From assembly GCF_051014445.1 (NCBI RefSeq), contig NW_027488365.1, forward strand, positions 45,828,001 to 45,892,000: 64,000 bases of DNA. Direction: 5' to 3'. Shown here piece after piece: positions 47,301 through 59,384 of the stretch. The notes under the pieces were generated by a model. It saw only the letters and a list, made by a program, of their open reading frames with translations, searched no databases and was not told the DNA's origin. Within the stretch, counting starts at the first letter, position 1; every line of letters starts with the position of its first letter. The DNA is from Colletes latitarsis (Eukaryota; Arthropoda; Insecta; Hymenoptera; Colletidae). A program made the translations under genes and the position numbers.

Positions 47301-50300
47301 AGGAATGTGGCAACACACTGAAGCAGTCATTTAAACCTGGTTTCGATCAATATTTTAGAGGATAACACCGGTTAGGTCTGGGTTAGGTCTGGGTTATGCC
47401 CGCATCTGGCTCATGATTTTGCCTTCTTCGCAAACTTCTTGGCCAGATCCTGGGGTTTTTCCGAGTTTGAATCACGTAGTAATGTGGTAACACACTGAAG
47501 CAGTCATTTAAACCTGGTTTCGATCAATATTTTAGAGGATAACGCCGGTTAGGTCTGGGTTAGGTCTGGGTTATGCCCGCATCTGGCTCATGATTTTGCC
47601 TTCTTCGCAAACTTCTTGGCCAGATCCTGGGGTTTTTCCGAGTTTGAATCACGTAGTAATGTGGTAACACACTGAAGCAGTCATTTAAACCTGGTTTCGA
47701 TCAATATTTCAGAGGATAACACCGGTTAGGTCTGGGTTAGGTCTGGGATATGCGCGCATCTGGCGTATACTTTCGCCTTCTTCGCATACTTGTTGGCCAG
47801 ATCCTGGGTTTTTTTCGCCTTTGAATCACGTAGGAATGTGGCAACACACTGAAGCAGTCATTTAAACCTGGTTTCGATCAATATTTTAGAGGATAACACC
47901 GGTTAGGTCTGGGTTAGGTCTGGGTTATGCCCGCATCTGGCTCATGATTTTGCCTTCTTCGAATACTTGTTGGCCAGATCCTGGGTTTTTTTCGGATTTG
48001 AATACCGCAGTAATGTGGTACCACACTGAAGCAGTCAATTAAACCTGGATTCGGACAGTATTTTAGAGGATAACACCGGTTAGGTCTGGGTTAGGTCTGG
48101 GTTATGCCCGCATCTGGCTCATGATTTTGCCTTCTTCGCATACTTGTTGGCCAGATCCTGGGTTTTTTTCGTGTTTGAATCACGTAGTAATGTGGTAACA
48201 CACTGAAGCAGTCAATTAAACCTGGTTTCGATCAATATTTCAGAGGATAACACCGGTTAGGTCTGGGTTAGGTCTGGGATATGCGCGCATCTGGCGTATA
48301 CTTTCGCCTTCTTCGCATACTTGTTGGCCAGATCCTGGGTTTTTTTCGTGTTTGAATCACGTAGGAATGTGGCAACACACTGAAGCAGTCATTTAAACCT
48401 GGTTTCGATCAATATTTTAGAGGATAACACCGGTTAGGTCTGGGTTAGGTCTGGGTTATGCCCGCATCTGGCTCATGATTTTGCCGTCTTCGCATACTTG
48501 TTGGCCAGATCCTGGGGTTTTTTCGTGTTTGAATCACGTTGTAATGTGGTAATACACTGAAGCAGTCAATTAAACCTGGTTTCGATCAATATTTTAGAGG
48601 ATAACACCGGTTAGGTCTGGGTTAGGTCTGGGATATGCGCGCATCTGACTTATGCTTTCGCCTTTTTCGCAAACTTGTTGGCCAGATCCTGGGTTTTTTC
48701 CGTGTTTGAATCACGTAGTAATGTTGTACCACACTGAGGCAGTCAATTAAACCTGGATTCGGACAGTATTTTAGAGGATAACACCGGTTAGGTCTGGGTT
48801 AGGTCTGGGTTATGCCCGCATCTGGCTCATGATTTTGCCTTCTTCGCATACTTGTTGGCCAGATCCTGGGTTTTTTTCGTGTTTGAATCACGTAGTAATG
48901 TGGTAACACACTGAAGCAGTCAATTAAACCTGGTTTCGACGAATATTTTAGAGGATAACACCGGTTAGGTCTGGGTTAGGTCTGGGTTATGCCCGCATCT
49001 GGCTCATGATTTTGCCTTCTTCGCATACTTGTTGGCCAGAGCCTGGGGTTTTTTCGTGTTTGAATCACGTAGTAATGTGGTAATACACTGAAGCAATCAA
49101 TTAAACCTCGTTTCGATCAATATTTTAGAGGATAACACCGGTTAGGTCTGGGTTAGGTCTGGGATATGCGCGCATCTGGCTTATACTTTCGCCTTTTTCG
49201 CAAACTTGTTGGCTAGATCCTGGGTTTTTTTCGGGTTTGAATAACGCAGTAATGTGGTACCACACTGAAGCAGTCAATTAAACCTGGATTCGGACAGTAT
49301 TTTAGAGGATAACACCGGTTAGGTCTGGGTTAGGTCTGGGTTATGCCCGCATCTGGCTCATGATTTTGCCTTTTTCGCATACTTGTTGGCCAGATCCTTG
49401 GTTTTTTTCGTGTTTGAATCACGTAGTAATGTTGTAACACACTGAAGCAGTCAATTAAACCTGGTTTCGACGAATATTTTAGAGGATAACACCGGTTAGG
49501 TCTGGGTTAGGTCTGGGTTATGCCCGCATCTGGCTCATGATTTTGCCTTCTTCGCATACTTGTTGGCCAGATCCTTGGTTTTTTTCGTGTTTGAATCACG
49601 TAGTAATGTGGTAACACACTGAAGCAGTCAATTAAACCTGGTTTCGATCAATATTTTAGAGGATAACACCGGTTAGGTCTGGGTTAGGTCTGGGTTATGC
49701 CCGCATCTGGCTCATGATTTTGCCTTCTTCGCATACTTGTTGGCCAGATCCTGGGTTTTTTTCGGGTTTGAATAACGCAGTAATGTGGTACCACACTGAA
49801 GCAGTCAATTAAACCTGGATTCGGACAGTATTTTAGAGGATAACACCGGTTAGGTCTGGGTTAGGTCTGGGTTATGCCCGCATCTGGCTCATGATTTTGC
49901 CTTCTTCGCATACTTGTTGGCCAGATCCTGGGTTTTTTTCGGGTTTGAATAACGCAGTAATGTGGTACCACACTGAAGCAGTCAATTAAACCTGGATTCG
50001 GACAGTATTTTAGAGGATAACACCGGTTAGGTCTGGGTTAGGTCTGGGTTATGCCCGCATCTGGCTCATGATTTTGCCTTCTTCGCATACTTGTTGGCCA
50101 GATCCTGGGTTTTTTTCGTGTTTGAATCACGTAGTAATGTGGTAACACACTGAAGCAGTCAATTAAACCTGGTTTCGATCAATATTTCAGAGGATAACAC
50201 CGGTTAGGTCTGGGTTAGGTCTGGGATATGCGCGCATCTGGCGTATACTTTCGCCTCCTTCGCATACTTGTTGGCCAGATCCTGGGTTTTTTTCGTGTTT

Positions 50301-51693
50301 GAATCACGTAGGAATGTGGTAACACACTGAAGCAGTCAATTAAACCTGGTTTCGATCAATATTTTAGAGGATAACGCCGGTTAGGTCTGGGTTAGGTCTG
50401 GGAAATGCGCGCATCTGGCTTATACTTACGCCTTTTTCGCAAACTTGTTGGCCAGATCCTGGTTATTTTCCGTGTTTGAAACACGTAGTAATGTGGTAAC
50501 ACACTGAAGCAGTCAATTAAACCTGGTTTCGACCGATATTTCAGAGGATAACACCGGTTAGGTCTGGGTTAGGTCTGGGTTATGCCCGCATCTGGCTCAT
50601 GATTTTGCCGTCTTCGCATACTTGTTGGCCAGATCCTGGGGTTTTTTCGTGTTTGAATCACGTAGTAATGTGGTAATACACTGAAGCAGTCAATTAAACC
50701 TGGTTTCGATCAATATTTTAGAGGATAACACCGGTTAGGTCTGGGTTAGGTCTGGGATATGCGCGCATCTGACTTATGCTTTCGCCTTTTTCGCAAACTT
50801 GTTGGCCAGATCCTGGGTTTTTTCCGTGTTTGAATCACGTAGTAATGTTGTACCACACTGAGGCAGTCAATTAAACCTGGATTCGGACAGTATTTTAGAG
50901 GATAACACCGGTTAGGTCTGGGTTAGGTCTGGGTTATGCCCGCATCTGGCTCATGATTTTGCCTTCTTCGCATACTTGTTGGCCAGATCCTGGGTTTTTT
51001 TCGTGTTTGAATCACGTAGTAATGTGGTAACACACTGAAGCAGTCAATTAAACCTGGTTTCGACGAATATTTTAGAGGATAACACCGGTTAGGTCTGGGT
51101 TAGGTCTGGGTTATGCCCGCATCTGGCTCATGATTTTGCCTTCTTCGCATACTTGTTGGCCAGAGCCTGGGGTTTTTTCGTGTTTGAATCACGTAGTAAT
51201 GTGGTAATACACTGAAGCAATCAATTAAACCTGGTTTCGATCAATATTTTAGAGGATAACACCGGTTAGGTCTGGGTTAGGTCTGGGATATGCGCGCATC
51301 TGGCTTATACTTTCGCCTTTTTCGCAAACTTGTTGGCTAGATCCTGGGTTTTTTTCGGGTTTGAATAACGCAGTAATGTGGTACCACACTGAAGCAGTCA
51401 ATTAAACCTGGATTCGGACAGTATTTTAGAGGATAACACCGGTTAGGTCTGGGTTAGGTCTGGGTTATGCCCGCATCTGGCTCATGATTTTGCCTTTTTC
51501 GCATACTTGTTGGCCAGATCCTTGGTTTTTTTCGTGTTTGAATCACGTAGTAATGTGGTAACACACTGAAGCAGTCAATTAAACCTGGTTTCGACGAATA
51601 TTTTAGAGGATAACACCGGTTAGGTCTGGGTTAGGTCTGGGTTATACCCGCATCTGGCTCATGATTTTGCCTTCTTCGCATACGTGTTGGCCA
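32397..51693. repeat. 177-bp satellite array 2, ~109 monomers
   Basis: 19,297 bp, which is 109 monomers of 177 bp within 4 bp. The first ~1.2 kb and last ~1.3 kb match array 1 in variant order, but the interior does not. Strong internal higher-order structure: a 12-monomer block (markers 34691/36815, 35181/37305; step 2,124 bp), a 37-monomer block (38136/44686, 38661/45211; step 6,550 bp) and a 43-monomer step (42641/50253, 41427/49039; 7,612 bp). I saw no monomer with the 11-bp deletion here, unlike array 1. Confidence 0.97.
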
Positions 51694-51946
51694 CGTGTTG
51701 ACGATAAAACTGTAAGATAAAGGATGAATTAAGTTCCATGTCCCTAAAATTTTCCAAGTCATAGATTTAAAAATGATTTAGATATTTAGATGATTTTAGT
51801 GTGGTTATTTATACAAGTATGTAAATCGCTATTTATGCATAACATGTTACCCCTAAATGGGCAAGTTAATGAATTGTATACATGTTAATTGTATAATAAT
51901 AACCCTTTGTTCCTCATAAAAATTCATAACTGAATTGCTATCATTC
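51694..51946. other. AT-rich spacer after satellite array 2; no gene seen
   Basis: Copy of 20930-21182 at +30,764. The array-to-spacer junction (GGCCACGTGTTGACG) is identical. Confidence 0.5.
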
Positions 51947-52345
51947 TAAAAAAATCCATCCCAAAATATATTGTCAAAACTAGTAATAAATTATTTGAAC
52001 AAGGTGATAACAGATTTGAAATATTTAATAAAATTTAAATACCAGTAGTATTAGTAAAAGATAATATTAATACTATTTTGACACTGTTATTTGATTTTAA
52101 TATTAATTATAGATACTTTGATTATTGATTTATTAAAACATAAAGTTAATGAAGTCCCAGTAGATTATAAATATTTTAAAGAGCATGAATTAGCATAGAA
52201 TTTCATAAAAAATTTGATGAGTGATAGAAGTAACTTGAATAATCTGAATTTTGTAGCTTTTACTATATCTTTGGATATGGAATCACAGATTCATTTTATT
52301 AATAAAAATAGAGATAGTACTGATGATTTACTCAGACTCGTTAAA
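51947..52345 (+). pseudogene. Unrecognised degenerate coding remnant, unit 2 copy
   Basis: Copy of 21183-21581 with the same stops and the same donor-like GTAAGT. Confidence 0.35.
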
Positions 52346-53387
52346 GTAAGTGGGCCAAGTGGGAAGAATATTAAGATAGGTAGATAGATATTGGTAAAAG
52401 TGTTCCTCTTGTCCTTATATAGGAAATCTTTAATATTACAAATAAACTCTTTCTGTAAAATCTTGAACTTATCATTACAATTTATAGAATTAAAGTCAAC
52501 GCATCTAATAATGAAAGTAGAAACTGACTTTAAAATCTTGTCTATTGGATAACATAGAGTTAGATTCTTTTATCGATGAATTATGAACAAACTGAACTGA
52601 AGTATTTTATAGACTTGTCAAGAACGTTTTTTGGTATATTCCTAGCAAACGACCCGTTCAACGATCGGGATGAGTTATACGTAATTCGATTCGTCTAATT
52701 CAGTATATTATTTCATTAGTATATGCATTTCATTATCTGCGGAAATTTGGTATTTTTACAAAGTAACTAAGTATTTTAAATATATTCTGACAGGTTCACA
52801 GGTGGAAACAAGTGACTGTCGTTACCTGTGTTCAAAATGCCAGCTAGTCAAATGCTAATTTGTTAACAATAACATTTATTGAATGAAATTTCTGCTATTT
52901 CTGCAAATATCTCATTGAATAAATCACCATCTTTCTATTATATATACATTTACTAAATACATAATGGCTCAGGTATCCAATGAAGTTACTCTTATTGAAA
53001 ATATAAAATATTGATAGTATTATATGTTAGAAAAAAGTGGTTTCTTCAATTTAATTCATGTAAGCATCAGTAATGAGATCTTGAAAATTGACGCTGTGAT
53101 TAATTTTCAAATGGCCTCTGTGCCATTATTTCTACAACAAAATGTTGATTCATCAGTCTCTATCTACTCTACCCTTCCACAATTGCTGCGCAGTATTTTT
53201 ATTTAATGTTAGTTATATAATATCACGACATTGCTCATAATTATATGTTAGCATATATGGTAATTTTAAAACAATATCTGTAACTGAGTTTGTTTTTAGA
53301 AAACCACGTTCTTTGCTTTTCAAATATCTTTATATAATGCAATGGCTTTTAAAAACTAAGGGTATAAACATCTCACCGTAAACCGTA

Positions 53388-53734
53388 AATAGTTTACATT
53401 TTAAAGATCCAGAAACAGGCGCTCATACGAATAAAACAGAAACTACGTGGAAGCATAGTAAACACTTTTTGCCTGAATATTGTCGGTTAGTATTTGCAGT
53501 TCCACACGTTTTTTAATATGTTTTTCTAACATATAATACAAAATAATAAATATTATATTTTCTATTTTCAGCAAAAAAGATAATTTCATTGGGTACTTAA
53601 GCCATTACGTGTTTTATAAACCTTCCAAGCAAGGAAAGGATGATTTATTTAATCAGTTCTTAAAAGAAATTTCAGAAATTTCATTTGATGATGATCGATT
53701 CTGTAAAAAATCAAAATATACCAGACTTAGATGA
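53388..53734 (+). pseudogene. Merlin/ISXO2-like transposase remnant, unit 2 copy
   Basis: Copy of 22624-22970 at +30,764, with the same DPETGAHTN block, donor, acceptor and terminal TGA. Confidence 0.7.
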
Positions 53735-54103
53735 TAATGAAATTTAATAATAAAAACAAGTTAAACCAACGTACTGCGTACAATAGTAATTTACTATATA
53801 TTGTAAACACTGTCAGCGACGGGGAGACATTTTTTACTGTTGCTGCATGTACTGTCTACATACCTGGTTTTAATACTGTCCACCTGACCGACTCGTGGAA
53901 GTTCTATGCCTAAAAAAATGATTTTTATGCATCATACAAATTCTTCTACAAATTCCCATTTGACAATGTAGAATAGATCCAATTAGATAAATTATTTATA
54001 ATTTTTAAAATGAACATAGCAACGATGGTCACTAGTTTCTATCTGTGAACCTGTCAAAAAATCTACTTGACCTTACTTTTTTACTGTAACTTTTTATAAT
54101 AAC

Positions 54104-54351
54104 TGTTAAAATACTGTTTATATTATTTATTATAATGAATCTTGTTACAAAACAAACACACTTATTTTCCATTGTGAAAAGAAAACTTAAAAACTAAAAG
54201 AACATTCCTCTACATGTGCTTCTTTCACACACACACACACACACACACCCACACACACACACACACCACACCACACACTACCCCTCTTATCTGAAACGGT
54301 AAACTCCTAAACACTAAAGAAACTAACGAATTTTAAGTCATATTTCTAACA
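54104..54351 (-). repeat. Copia 3' LTR, unit 2 copy
   Basis: Copy of 23340-23583 with the CA tract 4 bp longer. Confidence 0.92.
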
Positions 54352-54453
54352 CGCCTTCTTGACTTAAAATTTATCAAAACAACAACAAAAATTTTGCCTT
54401 TCCTAACGATTTAGTCAGTACATCTGCAATTTGATCGTCCGTAGTCACACTTA

Positions 54454-55671
54454 TTAGTCCCTTTTTTCATAATCATAAACAAAATGATAACTTATATCTA
54501 TATGCTTGGAATTTTTTGAAAATTTTCCATTTTTTGATAAGGCTATCGCTCCAATATTGTCTTCATATATTTTTACTGGATTGTCATTCTTCACGTCAAA
54601 AACAGATAAAATGCCCTTAATTGGAATGATTTCTTCTACACAATCAGCAAGAGCGTAGTATTCAGCATGCGTTGAGGCTCTGGAGACAATTTTTTGTTTT
54701 TGCGATTTCCATAGTACTACATTTCCAAAAACTCGTATGATTATCCCTGTAGTCGATTTTCTGTCCGTAGTGTCTGCAGCCCAATCAGCGTCAACAAATG
54801 CATCCATTATTTCCTGAGTAGTTGAGTTATAAACAAGATTTATGGAACGAGTGTGATACAAGTATTTTAGAACACGTGTGCTGTCATAGCTATTTTGGAA
54901 TCGACTTAGGTAATTGACCGCAAATGAAATGTCTGGGCGAGTACCATTTGCAATATACAATAATGCTCCAATTAAATTCCTATATTTCAGTTCTTCATCC
55001 ACTATATCAGCAGGTTCAATTTTTCGATTCATTTCCATAGGTGTATCGAACCTTTTACTATTTATTATTCCGTACTTATGACTAAGATTTTCAATATATT
55101 TTTCTTGATTCAAGTATATTTCCTCTTTACTTTGGTTACGTTGTACTTCAATTCCCAAGTATTGCTTTATTTGTCCCAAGTCTTTCATGCGAAATCGTTT
55201 ATTAAGCATGATCTTAACTTCATCTATAGCCATTTCATTTATACCACTGATTAATATATCATCCACATATAAAATAATATATATTTTTGTGTCGTTTATC
55301 TCTCCAGTATACAGACAGTAATCATAATCAGATCTTTTAAAATGCAAGCTTATCATGTAATTATGAAAACAATCATACCAGTCACGTGGACTTTCTCTCA
55401 ATCCATAAAGCGCCTTCTTAAGTAAACAAACCTTATCTGACTGTATATTACTACCATCAGGAGGGTAGATGTAAACTTCAGACTTGATATTTCCGTTTAA
55501 AAAAGCTGTTTGAACATCCATTTGTTCTATTTTTAAATTTTTAACAGATGCAATTGACAGCAACACCTTTAGCGTGCTCATTCTTGCAACCGGTGAATAA
55601 ACTTCTTCATCGCTTTGGTACAACTGTTGGAAATGCGACTTTGGCGACAATGCGCGCTTTGCATACTCCAT
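54454..55671 (-). pseudogene. pol: Copia reverse transcriptase and RNase H, unit 2 copy
   Basis: Copy of 23686-24903 with two amino-acid changes: Cys42 to Ser (24779/55547) and Lys92 to Arg in YGLKES (24629/55397). All catalytic residues and both flanking frameshifts are unchanged. Confidence 0.92.
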
Positions 55672-55888
55672 CTGTCTTAATTCTATATATCCACTTTACT
55701 TCAATTATTTTCTTATTTATTGGAACGTTGACCAAATCCCATGTGTCGTTTTCTTTTAAACCATCAAGTTCTTGTTTCATAGCCGCTTTCCATTTTCTTG
55801 ACTCTTCGCAGTTCAATGGTTCTTGGTAGTTTTCAGGTATCAAAGCATTGCAATAGTTTGTATATACGACATGATCATCAAATTTCAC
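55607..55888 (-). pseudogene. pol: Copia reverse transcriptase, N-terminal piece, unit 2 copy
   Basis: Copy of 24839-25120 with identical protein and the same frame change. Confidence 0.88.
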
Positions 55889-55993
55889 AACATTTCACAC
55901 ATTATGTTACGCTTGGGGCGTGTATCTTATTTAACTTCCTCAGTTTTGCTGCATTGATCATCGTCAGTTTTATTTTCTTTTATTTTCAAAACT

Positions 55994-56037
55994 CTTTCTT
56001 CTTCTTCTTCTTCTTCTTCTTCTTCTTCTTCTTCTTT
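55994..56037. repeat. (CTT)n microsatellite, unit 2 copy
   Basis: 6 bp longer than 25226-25263. Confidence 0.85.
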
Positions 56038-56113
56038 TGGCGTTTCCCCTTCGTATTTTTCTTCGTTATCAGTATTTCTATAAATGGTATATCTTGCACG
56101 TGACGACTTACAA

Positions 56114-57097
56114 CTATTTTGTCATTAACCAATATCTGTATACCCTATTAATATTAATTCCTTTTTCGGCCTTTGGATTTAGCTTTGAATATCTGCATGC
56201 CTCGGGAATTCGTACAAAAGCAGTGCTTCCATATAAGTGTAAGTTTGAAACATCAGCCCTTTTATTAAAAAATATTTCATATGGTGTTTTTCTTATTCTT
56301 GTGTTTGCTAATAGGCGATTTCCAATGTAGGCAGCCGTGTAAATACATTCTGGCCAATAAAACTTGTCGACATTTGCCTCTGACAGCAAGCAGCGTGCAC
56401 GATCCATTATCGTTCTGTTGTGCCTTTCGGCGACTCCGTTCAATTCGTGTGTGTATGCTGGTCCTGGTTTCAAATAAATACCTTCTCGTTTCGCTAATTC
56501 ATCAAAGTTTTTGTTAAGATATGATTCTCTTCCATTGTCACATCGAATTTCTTTAATACTTTTTCCAGTTTGATTTTTTACTAATTTCCTAATATACCTA
56601 ATGAAGCAATAAAAAACATCACTTCTTTGTTTTATGCAATACACAACAGCAATTTTACTGAAATCATCTATAAAAGACACAAAGTATTTCTCACCATTAT
56701 GACCTGTCTGAGTTATTGGACCATGGACATCTGTATGGACTATTTGTAACAAATCATTTGCTCTTGTACGTTTGTTTTTAAATTTCAAATTTGTCATTTT
56801 ATTCTCCGGACAAACTTCGCATTTTATAAATTCGTTTTCGAGTTTCACCGGTGTTCCATTTAGCAGCTGAGCTTCACACAAATATTTTAAATCTCTAAAA
56901 TTTGTGTGACAAAGTATATATCTATGCCATTTTTCTATATTTGAAATTCCCATTGAACTAGTGTACGTACTTGTTTTCTTATTCTCAAGTCTGGCAACTT
57001 CTCCATTTAATTCAAAGAGTTTATTTCTTTTAACAGCAATAGCAATGAGTTTTTCTTTCGAATTACAAATTTTATTGTAATTCATTGTCTTTCTCAA
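56114..57097 (-). pseudogene. pol: Copia integrase, unit 2 copy
   Basis: Copy of 25340-26323, with identical protein and the same frameshift near the end. Confidence 0.88.
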
Positions 57098-57227
57098 ACA
57101 TTATTTTTAATTGTTTTGATTTACAAATACAAGAGACACTTAGTAAGTTTTGTTTCATTTCTGGTACATAGTATATACATTTTTAATCTTTATTTCCTCC
57201 GACTTATCATTAATGTTAATCATTACA

Positions 57228-57376
57228 TTACCAATTTTTTTTTCCAGATATTAGTTTAAAACCATCACCAACTTTAATATCAACCGGGTTTTGTAGATTT
57301 TTGGATTCATAAAAGTACTCATCTGTGTTTATTATGTGATCTGAGCAACCACTATCTAGTAGCCATTTAATATTTC
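57228..57376 (-). pseudogene. pol: Copia protease fragment, unit 2 copy
   Basis: Copy of 26454-26602 with the same DSGCSDHI motif and the same stop. Confidence 0.8.
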
Positions 57377-57528
57377 TACTTCTTCTATTTTGCTACTTTT
57401 CATTACTTCAACCTTGAATGAATTGTAATTTCTACTGTCATCTAGACTCGAATTTCCAGCCACTTTTCTATCGTGTCTATTTTGTATATGTTTGAAAAGG
57501 TTGCATTTTGTAATAATTATTAAAGTTT

Positions 57529-58293
57529 TCTGGGCAGTAACGTTGGATGTGCCCTGACTTATTACACTGACTTAACATACCGCTTCAGTAGTCGTTGCAC
57601 TGCTATGCTGATTATCCTTTGAATTGAGATACTTGTTCTGATTGCGTTGTACGTGTCGAAACCTATGACCTCTAGGATTTTTAGTTAAATTTGAACTAAA
57701 CGTGCGAGTGTAATTTCTGCTGTACTCAAAGTAGTAACTCTTACCGTTTCTCTTTTGATACTCTAACAGTAATTTAGATTTTACATACTCGACTGTTTTC
57801 TCCTTCGTTGGCAGTGCATCAATAATATCAACAATACGTGAGAAGTTAACGTTAATAACAGATAATTCAATTTATCCTCTTCATTCACAGTCTCACCAGT
57901 ATTTTTGAGCCTATTTATATGCGTTTCAAATTCGTTAAAGAAGTCACTTGGATTTTCACCTTCTTTCATTTTTAATTCTAACAATCTTCTTTTACACAAT
58001 AGCTTTACTGCACTGTTTTTAACTAGATAAATTTCGTCAAGCTTTGCAATCATATTTTTCGCAGTCGTTTCTGATATTATTAATTCTAACTGAGTGTTTG
58101 AAATACTGTTTACGATGTAACTTTTTGCTTTAATTTCCTTTTTTATTCCAATCTTCGACTCTTATTTCAGCCGGTCTTTCATCATGTAGAATAACCTCGT
58201 TACAGTCTTTCATTTCTAAAAATACATTTAGCCTGAATTTCCAGTTCCATAAAATATTTGTAACATGAAATCGTCCTTTTTTTCACTTGCCAT
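57529..58293 (-). pseudogene. gag: Copia gag, unit 2 copy
   Basis: Copy of 26755-27519 at +30,774, with the same start and frameshifts. Confidence 0.8.
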
Positions 58294-58364
58294 GCTTCAA
58301 ACTTAGGTTATCTTCCTTTCACAACTAAATTTCTTTTCTTTACTGTTAACGAACAAACCACGGA

Positions 58365-58376
58365 CCTCTGCTACCA
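58365..58376 (-). promoter_or_regulatory. Primer-binding site, unit 2 copy
   Basis: Same TGGTAGCAGAGG adjoining the 5' LTR at 58377. Confidence 0.75.
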
Positions 58377-58568
58377 TGTTAAAATACTGTTTATATTATT
58401 TATTATAATGAATCTTGTTACAAAACAAACACACTTATTTTCCATTGTGAAAAGAAAACTTAAAAACTAAAAGAACATTTCTCGACGTGTGCTTCTTTCA
58501 CACACACACACACACACACACTCCTAAACACTAAAGAAACTAACGAATTTTAAGTCATATTTCTAACA
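58377..58568 (-). repeat. Copia 5' LTR, unit 2 copy
   Basis: Copy of 27603-27794, same length. Confidence 0.92.
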
Positions 58569-59028
58569 ATAACAGTAACAGTTTATAAAAAAATAACGAA
58601 TTTCCACAGATGCATAGAAATGCATATCAATAATGTACTGAATTAGGCGAATCGAATAATGTATAACTCACCCCGATCCGTGAACGGGCCTAGCGTTTGC
58701 TAGGAATATAATGTTCCATAACTTTTCAACAAAGTCTAAAATTTTTCCCAAGGGTTTTTGAATACCTATACACTGTATAGATATCCTGTTTCCTTCAACC
58801 GAACGACATGTGTCCCTAAAAAATATATTTATAAAGTAAGTCGGTCAAGTAGGAAGAATATTCAGATATTTAAGAATATGAATATATTGGTAAAAATATC
58901 CATTCCTCTTACCTTTATGTCCTGTGTATTGGATAATATAGATTTACATACTTTTACCGCTGAATTCGAAATTCTGAACTAAACATAGGTACAGGACTCG
59001 TAAAAACCGTTTTTTATTCTTTTTATAG

Positions 59029-59295
59029 TTTTATCTGTTTTCCAAAAAACAACCAATTAAATTAAGTTGCAAGAATGCAAAAGCGATAAAACTTACAGAG
59101 GCTTTAATAGAAAATTATAAAACAAAATGTTTACTTAAGACTTTACCTTTTGTAAAAACCGGCGATATTGACTGTGTGTGTGTAAATCGTCGTACGTTCG
59201 TGCCCGGTGCAGTAAAACACGTGCATCGATCTAGGTTACGTACGTTCCTCACGTGCCACTTTCTCAATCTATACTTTTACATAAAAATTACTTAG
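59029..59295 (+). other. 88-codon open frame, unit 2 copy
   Basis: Copy of 28255-28521 at +30,774. Confidence 0.25.
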
Positions 59296-59384
59296 AAAAT
59301 CACTCCTACTCCTCATTTGGACAGAATTTTTACTTTCATGATTTTAGCGAAAAGTCGTTTTCCTGCTCGGGGAACACATATGTA

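Larger units (their letters stand above)
54104..58568 (-). mobile_element. Copia-type LTR retrotransposon, unit 2 copy
   Basis: Copy of 23340-27794, 10 bp longer because of +4 in the CA tract of the left LTR and +6 in the CTT tract. It has the same ATAAC flanks (58569-58573 on the right) and the same frameshifts. Confidence 0.95.
52635..58710. mobile_element. Merlin-type DNA transposon split by Copia, unit 2 copy
   Basis: Same nested structure as 21871-27936. The left arm starts at 52635, the inner TIR motif at 52788, the inverted inner motif ends at 54056 and the right arm ends at 58710. Confidence 0.65.
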
